A stretch of DNA of 5,020 nt, from assembly GCA_027449725.1 (NCBI GenBank), contig DAIDLB010000279.1, positions 1 through 5,020 of the forward strand, given 5' to 3'. This document shows positions 1 to 5,020 of the stretch, piece by piece. Made by a program: the position numbers and the translations under genes. The notes below the pieces were generated by a model. That model did not search any database. It had not been told where the DNA came from and saw only the letters and a program-made list of their open reading frames with translations. Each line of letters begins with the position of its first letter. Within the stretch, counting starts at the first letter, position 1. The DNA comes from Chlamydiota bacterium (GTDB taxonomy: Bacteria; Chlamydiota; Chlamydiia; Chlamydiales; SM23-39).

Positions 1-2
1 AT

Positions 3-86
3 GTCAATCCTTCCTGCGCGCGGTATAAAAAATCGCACCAAGAAATCCGCTTTGAACAACGATTAAGCGAGCCACCCTTTATTTAA
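3..86 (+). CDS. possible 3' end of an unidentified gene (partial)
   Basis: The third forward frame is open from the window edge to a TAA at 84-86 and encodes about 27 residues rich in charged side chains, ending in RLSEPPFI. It could be the C-terminus of a gene starting upstream. The first forward frame is also open from the edge, to a TAA at 64-66, so the choice rests only on the more protein-like composition. No family can be recognised from so short a tail. No hairpin terminator follows it, only a T-rich run around 92-104. Confidence 0.3.
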   Translation, partial: VNPSCARYKKSHQEIRFEQRLSEPPFI

Positions 87-104
87 ATCAACTTTTTATT
101 TTAT

Positions 105-134
105 TCGACAAAAACGGAATAAAAACTACAGAAT
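105..134 (+). promoter_or_regulatory. weak candidate promoter of the 165-641 gene
   Basis: TCGACA at 105-110 (5 of 6 to TTGACA) is followed after 18 bases by CAGAAT at 129-134 (4 of 6 to TATAAT). The DNA around it is AT-rich. Transcription would begin about 25 bases before the ATG at 165. The match is modest and could be chance in AT-rich sequence. Confidence 0.2.
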
Positions 135-164
135 ATTGGCCTTTGCCATACAGGAATCCAAAAA

Positions 165-641
165 ATGAGAAAAATCTGGCTGACCCTAGCTCTTCTAGTG
201 ACCGTGCGTGCCCTAAGCGGAGAAGAAGAACTCCCTCCTTTAAAACTTGACTCTCCTTTAGCCTCTCCGATTGCACAGGAAAAAACATTCCTCTATGGTT
301 CGCTTTCCCTAGCATCCGGAATCGGAGTTTCAGACCGCACCCGAACCGGATCTAAAGGGAATGCCCTAGACTACAAAGTAGGAATCGCGTACATCCCCTT
401 CGATACTGTTCACGCGTTCCCCGTTTTGTCGGTAGACTATAATTTTCTCCATTTTTTCAAACCCGATAAAGAAATTTCGCCTTATGTTTCTTACGGCATA
501 GGCGCTATCTATTTTATCCCCTACGTCCCGCTTCGCGCAGGAATCCAATTTCCATCGGGGTTCCTCGATCTCGGCGCTAAAATGATCCTGGGATGTCTCC
601 CCTGTCCGGAAGTCCGTGGCGGAATCAATCTAAAATTCTAG
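165..641 (+). CDS. small exported protein, probable outer-membrane beta-barrel
   Basis: This 158-residue protein has no function I can name. Residues 1-19 look like a signal peptide: R2 and K3, a hydrophobic stretch LTLALLVTV, then a small-residue site near A16-L-S-G19, followed by an acidic proline-rich linker (20-38). The rest is rich in short alternating strands, roughly 41-50, 68-77, 85-92, 104-113, 121-129, 132-139 and 150-158. The protein ends in Phe (NLKF), as many outer-membrane barrels do. The strand count would suit a small eight-strand barrel of the OmpA/OmpX size class. A CxxC pair (C144, C147) lies before the last strand and could form a disulfide in the envelope. The ATG at 165 is preceded by AGGA at 152-155, an acceptable Shine-Dalgarno. 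Export is fairly well supported. Barrel topology is inferred from strand pattern and terminal Phe. A periplasmic protein is the alternative. Confidence 0.72.
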   Translation: MRKIWLTLALLVTVRALSGEEELPPLKLDSPLASPIAQEKTFLYGSLSLASGIGVSDRTRTGSKGNALDYKVGIAYIPFDTVHAFPVLSVDYNFLHFFKPDKEISPYVSYGIGAIYFIPYVPLRAGIQFPSGFLDLGAKMILGCLPCPEVRGGINLKF

Positions 642-687
642 CCGCTTGATACTCCTTCGTGCTAAACTCGCCAGCCTTATCAACAAA

Positions 688-1695
688 ATGAGTGACCAAA
701 TGAATACATCAAAAGAGCGAATTCATTCGCTTGCCCATGCCTATTTGCTCTCGAGCGCCATTTGCGCTGCCGCCGAACTCGGAATCGCCGACTCTTTATG
801 GGATCACCCCGCGCAAACCCTCGATCAGTTGGCAAATGCTCTCAACGCCGACCGCCGTTCGCTATTCAGACTCCTTCGCTATCTCGTCAGCCATCAGATT
901 TTTTCCCAAAATGAAAACGGCTCCTTTTCCCTCAATCCCGAAGCATCCTACCTAGCGAAAAAACATCCGGAATCCATTCAAGGCGATCTGCTTGTAGCTA
1001 CCGGTCCCAGATGGAATGCCATAGGAGCGATCCACGAAGCAGCTTTGCATGGCAAACCGGCCTTCGACGTTTTGTATGGAAAAACCTACTTCGAATATCT
1101 GTCTCAAAATCCGGAAGCTGAAAAGCGCTTCAACGTCCACATGACGACCTATACCCAAGATGAAGACAGATTGCTCCCTCCGCTTTTGCCCCTTAAAGAG
1201 ACCGATACGGTGATGGATATCGGCGGAGGCGAAGGGCAGTTTTTAAACCAGGTTCTTCAGCGCTTTCCGAATGTCTATGGAATTTTATTCGATCTTGAAA
1301 CAGCCGTCTCACACCCCAAGATCCAACAGGATCAGAGTCGATGGCAAGCCCATGGCGGAAGTTTTTTTGACTCCTTTCCTGAAAACACCGCTGATGTCTT
1401 TATCCTGAAGCGGGTTTTGCATAATTGGAGCGATGAAGATTGTTTGAAAATCTTGAAGAACATTGCCCAAGCGATGAAAGATGGAAGCAAGCTCTTGGTC
1501 ATCGAAGGGGTGGTTCCGGAAGACACGTCTCGGCATCACAGCAAAGACACCGACCTCTTTCTCATGACGCTTTTTGCCGGCAGCGAACGGACTGAAGATG
1601 AATTTAAGGAATTAGCGAAAAAGAGCGGACTTGAAATAGTCCGAACCCTCCCTACGCCTACGTTCCTGTCCATTCTTGAACTGAAAAAGATCTGA
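688..1695 (+). CDS. SAM-dependent O-methyltransferase (plant COMT/ASMT-like family)
   Basis: A 335-residue class I methyltransferase of the O-methyltransferase family 2 type, which includes plant caffeate and animal acetylserotonin enzymes and many bacterial natural-product enzymes. Residues about 10-90 form the helical, winged-helix dimerisation domain (AHAYLLSSAICAAAELGIAD, then a RRSLFRLLRYLV helix). The SAM-binding motif I is DIGGGEG at 177-183, and the acidic end of strand 2 is FDLE at 201-204. The KRVLHNWSDEDC segment at 241-252 contains H245, which matches the catalytic base of plant enzymes (HDW/HNW motif). ERTEDEF near 300 is the usual C-terminal signature. The open frame reaches back to a TTG at 646, but residues before ATG 688 are unlike the family. 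ATG 700 is also possible, and none of the three has a clear Shine-Dalgarno. It starts 46 bases after the preceding gene. The substrate cannot be told: no biosynthetic genes are nearby. Family assignment is firm, substrate unknown. Confidence 0.9.
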   Translation: MSDQMNTSKERIHSLAHAYLLSSAICAAAELGIADSLWDHPAQTLDQLANALNADRRSLFRLLRYLVSHQIFSQNENGSFSLNPEASYLAKKHPESIQGDLLVATGPRWNAIGAIHEAALHGKPAFDVLYGKTYFEYLSQNPEAEKRFNVHMTTYTQDEDRLLPPLLPLKETDTVMDIGGGEGQFLNQVLQRFPNVYGILFDLETAVSHPKIQQDQSRWQAHGGSFFDSFPENTADVFILKRVLHNWSDEDCLKILKNIAQAMKDGSKLLVIEGVVPEDTSRHHSKDTDLFLMTLFAGSERTEDEFKELAKKSGLEIVRTLPTPTFLSILELKKI

Positions 1696-1703
1696 TTGAC
1701 AAA

Positions 1704-1738
1704 TCCCATCCACAGCCTTAAACGGGGAAGGGATGGGA
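1704..1738 (+). promoter_or_regulatory. hairpin enclosing the carbonic anhydrase start codon
   Basis: TCCCATCC at 1704-1711 is the exact reverse complement of GGATGGGA at 1731-1738, giving an 8-bp stem with a 19-base loop. The ATG at 1733-1735 is fully inside the 3' arm, and the only Shine-Dalgarno-like run (GGGGAAG, 1724-1730) is in the loop, unusually close to the start. The stem begins 9 bases after the methyltransferase stop, so a terminating ribosome would cover or open it. That suggests translational coupling. The pairing is seen; the role is inferred. Confidence 0.45.
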
Positions 1739-2341
1739 AAAAATCTTCTAGTTCTATTTCTTCTCGCGCTGCGAGCTGGATTCGCCCAAACTCCCGATGA
1801 GCTGCTTAAGCAGCTCATGGAGGGAAACACCCGCTATATCAACGACAAGCTCCTCTATCCAAACCAATCCTCTGCCCGCAGGGAAGAAGTGCAGCAAAAA
1901 CAAAATCCCTTTGCCGCGATCTTAGGCTGCTCTGATTCACGTGTGGCCCCTGAGATCATCTTCGATCAGGGACTCGGCGATCTGTTTATTGTCCGCGTAG
2001 CCGGAAATGTTGCCGGCCCGGTCGAATTCGACAGCGTCGAATACTCAATAAAACATTTGGGCGCGACCCTTATCGTCGTTCTTGGACACCAATCGTGCGG
2101 CGCGGTGACAGCCGTCATGGAAGGACAAACTGCCGATATTGAGGCTGTTGCCCGGCTGATCGAGCCTGCTGTCAAGGGAGCGAAAACAACGGAAGAGGCG
2201 ATCAAAGCGAATGTCCGAAATGTCGTTGCCCAATTGAGGCAAACCCCGTTGTTAAAAAGGCTCGTTGCCAAGAAAAAAATCGCCTGCGTCGGCGCCTACT
2301 ATCACTTGGGCAGCGGGAAGGTTGAACTGTTGACCCCATGA
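1733..2341 (+). CDS. beta-class carbonic anhydrase with signal peptide
   Basis: This 202-residue zinc enzyme interconverts CO2 and bicarbonate. The beta-class signature is complete. CSDSR at 66-70 holds zinc ligand C66 and the D68/R70 dyad. The strand with VRVAGN (87-92) follows. GHQSCGA at 118-124 provides ligands H119 and C122. The C-terminal GAYYHLGSGKVELL strand is typical. Residues 1-18 (K3, hydrophobic LLVLFLLAL, then AGFA before Q19) look like a cleavable signal peptide, so the enzyme probably works in the periplasm, unlike the common cytoplasmic forms. R14 inside the signal is slightly unusual. ATG 1733 is the only usable start, because the frame is closed by a TGA at 1697-1699 and no start lies between. 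It follows the methyltransferase by 37 bases, its start is in a hairpin, and its stop overlaps the next gene's ATG (ATGA, 2338-2341). A TTGACA at 1696-1701 followed after 16 bases by TTAAAC could be an internal promoter, but the second box is poor. The catalytic call is firm; location is a prediction. Confidence 0.93.
   Translation: MGKNLLVLFLLALRAGFAQTPDELLKQLMEGNTRYINDKLLYPNQSSARREEVQQKQNPFAAILGCSDSRVAPEIIFDQGLGDLFIVRVAGNVAGPVEFDSVEYSIKHLGATLIVVLGHQSCGAVTAVMEGQTADIEAVARLIEPAVKGAKTTEEAIKANVRNVVAQLRQTPLLKRLVAKKKIACVGAYYHLGSGKVELLTP
1797..1818. repeat. perfect 22-bp palindrome inside the carbonic anhydrase gene
   Basis: The 11 bases ATGAGCTGCTT (1797-1807) are followed without a spacer by their exact reverse complement (1808-1818), centred on CTTAAG. 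It covers codons 22-29 (DELLKQLM), just after the predicted signal peptide. The symmetry breaks at the next base pair (G1796/G1819). It could be an operator-like protein site or chance. As RNA it could fold only with a few unpaired bases at the tip. Confidence 0.6.
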
Positions 2342-3120
2342 ACAACCTGCCCTGGATCCTTTCTTCCATTCTCGTCGTCCTTCCCATCATCCTAGCCAGC
2401 CTTCTGGCCTTATGGTTCTTCCGAAAACGGATCCCTGCCGAAGCCTTGCGCAAGCATCATGACGTAACAGGATTTACGTTTAGCATCATCGGCGTTCTCT
2501 ACAGCGTCATTTTGGGCTTTACGGTCATCAATGTCCAGGAAAGGCATAACAGCGCTGAAGAGACGGTTCACACAGAGGCCACGATGATCGTAGATCTCTA
2601 TCGCGACGCCGACTACTTCGACCCCGCCAGCCGCGCGGAGATCCGAAACAGCCTTCGGAATTATGTCGACTATGTAATCCATGAAGAGTGGAGCCAGCCG
2701 CAAAACGAGACTCGCCGCCTCAAGGCCGACGCCATCTTGCAGGCAATCTGGAATAGCTACCAGGCTGTCGATCTTCAGGGAGAAATGACGAAAATCTGGT
2801 ACGGTCAGACCGTTTCCAAACTTGACCGACTGATGAATGCAAGACTCGCCAGGGAGTTTTTTTCGTGGGATCGCTTGAGCAGCATGATGTGGGCCGTACT
2901 TCTTTCCGGAGCCATCATCACCGTCTGCTTTATGTTCATTTTCGGGCTGGAAAGCCTATTCATGCAAATGCTTATGACCGGTCTTCTCGTAGGATACCTC
3001 TCCTTCATGCTCTACCTGGTCTATTCCTTAGACCATGTATTTAAAGGAGCTTATCACATTACGCCGCAAGCTCTCGAAGAAACTGCGATTATTTTCGACC
3101 GCCTGGATCAACAGACATAA
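2338..3120 (+). CDS. four-helix membrane protein, DUF4239/bestrophin-like family
   Basis: A 260-residue integral inner-membrane protein. Hydrophobic helices lie at about 7-28, 45-65, 183-203 and 207-230, arranged as two hairpins around a soluble, mostly helical domain (about 68-178). Family-type features are the second helix ending in LYSVILGFTVINVQERH (54-70), an acidic segment running into LYRDADYF (87-94), the AEIRNSLRNYVDYVIHEEW helix (100-118), and a SLDHVFKGAYHITP loop after the last helix (230-243). I recognise this as DUF4239, which databases describe as bestrophin-like. Bestrophins are anion channels that can pass chloride and bicarbonate, but function is unproven for this family. 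Its ATG is fused to the stop of the carbonic anhydrase gene (ATGA), implying coupled translation and a linked role, perhaps bicarbonate movement. Both ends of the gene are unambiguous. Family call fairly sure, transport role speculative. Confidence 0.82.
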   Translation: MNNLPWILSSILVVLPIILASLLALWFFRKRIPAEALRKHHDVTGFTFSIIGVLYSVILGFTVINVQERHNSAEETVHTEATMIVDLYRDADYFDPASRAEIRNSLRNYVDYVIHEEWSQPQNETRRLKADAILQAIWNSYQAVDLQGEMTKIWYGQTVSKLDRLMNARLAREFFSWDRLSSMMWAVLLSGAIITVCFMFIFGLESLFMQMLMTGLLVGYLSFMLYLVYSLDHVFKGAYHITPQALEETAIIFDRLDQQT

Positions 3121-3145
3121 AAGAAAGCCGGAGAAACTCCGGCTT
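3117..3145 (-). terminator. rho-independent terminator of the cold-shock gene
   Basis: AAGCCGGAG (3125-3133), loop AAA, CTCCGGCTT (3137-3145) form a perfect 9-bp stem. Read on the minus strand it starts 7 bases after the cold-shock stop codon and is followed by a T-rich run, TCTTTTA, into 3118. On the + strand the stem lies 4 bases after the DUF4239 stop but has no proper T-tract (CATCCG follows). It may therefore stop + transcripts only weakly. Confidence 0.85.
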
Positions 3146-3152
3146 CATCCGA

Positions 3153-3359
3153 TTAGATCAGATTGACTTCTTTTGCCTCAGGACCTTTTTTTCCCGGGCT
3201 CTCAATATACTCGACTCTTTGTCCTTCTCTCAGCGCATGCGGATCGCATCTCAGATTGTTCGCGTGAACGAAAATGTCCTTTCCTCCGCTCTCTGGGGTA
3301 ATGAACCCAAAACCTTTTTGCATATTGAAAAATTTAACTGTACCTTTCGACTTTGTCAA
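3153..3359 (-). CDS. cold-shock-domain RNA-binding protein (CspA family)
   Basis: A 68-residue single-domain OB-fold protein that binds single-stranded RNA and DNA and acts as an RNA chaperone in the cytoplasm. RNP1 is KGFGFIT (15-21) and RNP2 is DIFVHA (28-33). The first strand is GTVKFFN, with Phe at position 11 where enteric CspA has Trp, a common variant. LREGQRVEY (43-51) and the GKKGPEA turn (56-62) complete the fold. Length is normal for the family. The start codon is TTG at 3359-3357: it gives MTKSKGTVKFF, the expected N-terminus, and sits 5 bases after a perfect AGGAGG. It is divergent from the helicase gene and convergent with the DUF4239 gene, and has its own terminator. Whether it is cold-induced cannot be read from sequence; many paralogues are not. 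Confidence 0.95.
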   Translation of the reverse strand: MTKSKGTVKFFNMQKGFGFITPESGGKDIFVHANNLRCDPHALREGQRVEYIESPGKKGPEAKEVNLI

Positions 3360-3370
3360 GAGTGCCTCCT
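3357..3370 (-). promoter_or_regulatory. strong ribosome binding site deciding a TTG start
   Basis: On the minus strand AGGAGG (3370-3365) is followed by CACTC and then TTG (3359-3357). The perfect Shine-Dalgarno at this spacing fixes the non-ATG start of the cold-shock gene. A consensus site paired with a weak codon is a common way to set a moderate initiation rate. Confidence 0.8.
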
Positions 3371-3384
3371 GTATTTCGTTGTAA

Positions 3385-3414
3385 ATTATGCAAAGATGGA
3401 AAATTCTCTGCCAC
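3385..3414 (-). promoter_or_regulatory. candidate promoter of the cold-shock gene
   Basis: On the minus strand GTGGCA (3414-3409, 4 of 6) and CATAAT (3390-3385, 5 of 6) are 18 bases apart. CATAAT is preceded by TTTG, which resembles an extended -10 element. Transcription would start near 3378 and give a leader of only about 20 bases, much shorter than the long leader of E. coli cspA. The inverted repeat at 3421-3447 lies immediately upstream. Confidence 0.4.
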
Positions 3415-3420
3415 TGATAT

Positions 3421-3447
3421 ATTCAACATGCCCATAAAATGTTGAAT
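3421..3447. repeat. 9-bp perfect inverted repeat, possible operator
   Basis: ATTCAACAT (3421-3429) and ATGTTGAAT (3439-3447) are exact reverse complements separated by 9 bases. The arm centres are 18 bp apart, close to two helical turns, which suits a dimeric regulator. It is centred near 3434, just upstream of the cold-shock promoter candidate and about 120 bases before the helicase start. The stem is too AT-rich to be a convincing terminator. Confidence 0.5.
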
Positions 3448-3554
3448 TTTAAGGCACTAAATTTCACCCAAATCATCCGCTCCACCGAATTGAGTATCTT
3501 TAAATCAGCCCCCTGTGACAATCTATAGACTCATTCATCAAGCCACAAAGTAAA

Positions 3555-4760
3555 ATGACGTTTGACAATTTTAGTTTACATCCTCAAATCCTGAGGGCCC
3601 TTTCGGCGGCAGGATATACGGAACCAACCGGAATCCAATCCAAAGCGATCCCCAAGATCCTCAAAGGATTTGACATTCGCGCCTCCGCGCAAACAGGCAC
3701 GGGCAAAACAGGCGCCTTCCTCCTTCCAGCCCTGAACAGGCTGACGGCTCCCTCTGCAAAGTCGGGCAAAGGCCCCCGCCTCCTGATCATCGTCCCGACC
3801 CGGGAGCTGGCGATGCAGGTCGAGCTGCAAGCCCAAAAATACAGCCGCTTTCTCCCCCACTTAAAGAGCGCTTGCGTCGTCGGCGGCGTCCCCTATTCGG
3901 CCCAGCTCAGAAAACTCTCCAAGCCATGTGACATCCTGATTGCCACCCCGGGCCGCCTGATCGATTTCATGGACCGCTCTAAAATTGACTTTTCAAGACT
4001 GGAGATACTGGTTCTCGACGAAGCCGACCGGATGCTCGACATGGGCTTTTTAGAGCCGGTAGAACAAATCGTCGCCGCGACGCCGGCGGAGAGGCAAACG
4101 CTCCTCTTTTCCGCGACCCTCCAGGGAAGTGTAAAAGCTCTTTCAGAAAAACTGCTCAACAAACCGATGGATATCGTCGTCCATACGGAACACGAAAAGC
4201 ACGAAAATATCTCCCAGACTATCTATTACACAGATGGGCTAGAGCATAAAAACCGCCTTTTGAACCATATCCTGCAGATGGAAGAGGTAGAGCGGACGAT
4301 CATCTTCACCTCAACCAAGCGGCACGCAGACGAACTCGTCGATGACCTTTTAGCTCAGGGACATAGAGCGGCTGTCTTGCACGGCGATATGAAACAAAGA
4401 CAGCGGACGCGCACAATCGCGCAGATGAAACAAGGCGAGATCAAAGTCCTCGTCGCTACTGATGTGGCCTCGCGCGGCATCGACGTGCAAGCGGTGAGCC
4501 ATGTAATCAACTTTGACCTACCGAGAAGCCCCGAAGACTATGTTCACCGGATTGGCCGCACAGGACGAGCGGGAGCGACCGGCACGGCCCTCTCTTTCGC
4601 TTCTCACCGAGACAGCTTCATTGTCAAAAAAATCGAAGCCTTCACCGGGCAAAAGATCGCTACCTCTGCCATTGCGGGGCTCGAACCGGTCGTCAAACAG
4701 AAAAAACGGTTCAATGCTCCACAACGAAAGAGATTTTCGCATTCACGCGGAAGACGGTAA
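3555..4760 (+). CDS. rhlE: DEAD-box ATP-dependent RNA helicase, RhlE type
   Basis: A 401-residue cytoplasmic RNA helicase that unwinds short duplexes using ATP; RhlE proteins take part in ribosome assembly and RNA turnover. All core motifs are intact: the Q motif (F6 and PTGIQ 24-28), motif I ASAQTGTGKT 43-52, Ia PTRELA 81-86, GG 110-111, Ib TPGR 131-134, II DEAD 155-158, III SAT 186-188, IV FTSTKR 251-256, V TDVASRGID 302-310 and VI HRIGRTGRAG 331-340. The tail after about 380 is short and strongly basic (KQKKRF, then QRKRFSHSRGRR), probably for RNA binding. E. coli RhlE is about 450 residues, so this tail is shorter. The start MTFDNFSLHPQIL matches the family N-terminus, though no Shine-Dalgarno precedes ATG 3555. 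It is divergent from the cold-shock gene. Its last 50 bases overlap the convergent dodecin gene and encode the basic tail. Subfamily rests on overall sequence resemblance. Confidence 0.95.
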   Translation: MTFDNFSLHPQILRALSAAGYTEPTGIQSKAIPKILKGFDIRASAQTGTGKTGAFLLPALNRLTAPSAKSGKGPRLLIIVPTRELAMQVELQAQKYSRFLPHLKSACVVGGVPYSAQLRKLSKPCDILIATPGRLIDFMDRSKIDFSRLEILVLDEADRMLDMGFLEPVEQIVAATPAERQTLLFSATLQGSVKALSEKLLNKPMDIVVHTEHEKHENISQTIYYTDGLEHKNRLLNHILQMEEVERTIIFTSTKRHADELVDDLLAQGHRAAVLHGDMKQRQRTRTIAQMKQGEIKVLVATDVASRGIDVQAVSHVINFDLPRSPEDYVHRIGRTGRAGATGTALSFASHRDSFIVKKIEAFTGQKIATSAIAGLEPVVKQKKRFNAPQRKRFSHSRGRR

Positions 4761-4911
4761 TCTTATTGTGTTCGACGTGGCCGTGAATCCACTTCACGTC
4801 GATTTGTTTGATATTCTTTAACGACTTCGCTGCTTCGGCAACGCCCGACTGCAGGGCTTCTTCAATGCTCTTTCCTTCGCAGGAAATTTCAATCACTTTT
4901 ACAATAGACAT
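4711..4911 (-). CDS. dodecin family protein
   Basis: A 66-residue protein of the dodecin family, small beta-alpha-beta-beta subunits that build hollow dodecamers, often storing flavin. The order is strand 1 (IVKVIEISCEG, 3-13), a helix (SIEEALQSGVAEAAKSL, 15-31), then strands with IDVKWIHGHVE (37-47) and KITVFRVNAKISFVVE (50-65). Length and the GH turn are typical. Compared by memory with flavin-binding dodecins (WFEV...RGH...FQV), the stacking Trp position is Q36 and the Gln position is R55. W41 is one strand-face away, so classical flavin binding is doubtful. ATG 4911 is preceded by GGAGG at 4920-4916. The upstream DNA to 5020 is very AT-rich and should hold the promoter, but no clear box pair is seen. 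The end overlaps the helicase gene by 50 bp on the opposite strand. No terminator for it is visible within the helicase end. Confidence 0.92.
   Translation of the reverse strand: MSIVKVIEISCEGKSIEEALQSGVAEAAKSLKNIKQIDVKWIHGHVEHNKITVFRVNAKISFVVEH
4772..4819 (+). terminator. possible helicase terminator inside the dodecin gene
   Basis: TCGACGTG (4772-4779) and CACGTCGA (4795-4802) form an 8-bp perfect stem with a 15-base loop, beginning 11 bases after the helicase stop. A T-rich stretch (TTTGTTTGATATTCTTT) follows to 4819. This is arranged like an intrinsic terminator for the + strand, though the loop is long and the T-run interrupted. It lies wholly in dodecin coding sequence, so the pairing may be a by-product of codons. 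Confidence 0.35.
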
Positions 4912-5020
4912 ACTTCCTCCATATAAGCCATAATATTAAATTATCAGATTCAATTTTAATTTTAAATAAAATGAATTAATTACTTTAAACACTACTAACA
5001 CAAGGCAATACGCCTGATAA

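Noticed and set aside
646..687. Upstream TTG start extending the methyltransferase by 14 residues
   Set aside because: The added residues are unlike family N-termini, there is no Shine-Dalgarno, and an ATG follows at 688; the same stretch reads better as intergenic.
1966..2271. Minus-strand open frame of 101 codons over the carbonic anhydrase
   Set aside because: It lies opposite the zinc-binding motifs of a clearly real gene and its low-complexity Thr/Ser/Ala composition is typical of an antisense shadow.
3582..3596. Short hairpin CCTCA/TGAGG near the start of the helicase gene
   Set aside because: Only a 5-bp stem, within coding sequence, with no other signal around it.
4513..4821. Alternative + strand open frame of 102 codons over the helicase end
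   Set aside because: It is out of frame with the intact motif VI of the helicase and antisense to dodecin; its translation shows no protein family features.
4948..4976. Imperfect inverted repeat (ATTCA/TTTTA arms with a one-base bulge) upstream of dodecin
   Set aside because: The sequence is almost all A and T, where such matches arise easily; the bulge and lack of a matching promoter make it unconvincing.
5003..5014. AGGC/GCCT inverted repeat at the right edge, possible terminator of a gene beyond the window
   Set aside because: A 4-bp stem is too short and no T-run can be seen; the window ends before it could be judged.

Overview
The window is an ordinary stretch of bacterial chromosome of moderate GC content with AT-rich intergenic DNA. 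It holds seven complete genes, a possible gene end at the left edge, and no mobile elements, RNA genes or CRISPR. The organism is Gram-negative: one small protein looks like an exported outer-membrane barrel ending in Phe, and a carbonic anhydrase carries a signal peptide. The style of the small barrel protein (CxxC near the end, Phe terminus) and the mixed use of Shine-Dalgarno sequences recall environmental Chlamydiae such as Waddlia or Parachlamydia. That is a weak impression from memory, not a demonstrated assignment.

Left block, + strand (165-3120): four genes in a row that could form one transcript. They are a small exported beta-rich protein (165-641), an acetylserotonin/hydroxyindole-type O-methyltransferase (688-1695), an exported beta-class carbonic anhydrase (1733-2341), and a four-helix membrane protein of the DUF4239/bestrophin-like family (2338-3120). 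The last two overlap by ATGA and are almost certainly translated together. An 8-bp hairpin hides the carbonic anhydrase start codon directly after the methyltransferase stop, and a perfect 22-bp palindrome lies just inside the carbonic anhydrase gene. The carbonic anhydrase/bestrophin-like pair is the most interesting biology here, because bestrophin-type channels can carry bicarbonate.

Right block (3153-4911): a cold-shock-domain protein (minus strand, TTG start with a perfect Shine-Dalgarno) is divergent from an RhlE-type DEAD-box RNA helicase (+). Their shared 195-bp spacer contains a perfect 9-bp inverted repeat. Both families are RNA remodellers often induced by cold. The helicase gene runs 50 bp into the end of a convergent dodecin gene (minus), and a possible helicase terminator lies inside the dodecin coding sequence. 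The dodecin appears to lack the usual flavin-stacking Trp.

I see no multi-gene defence, secretion or mobile system. The findings are local signals and one candidate functional pair.
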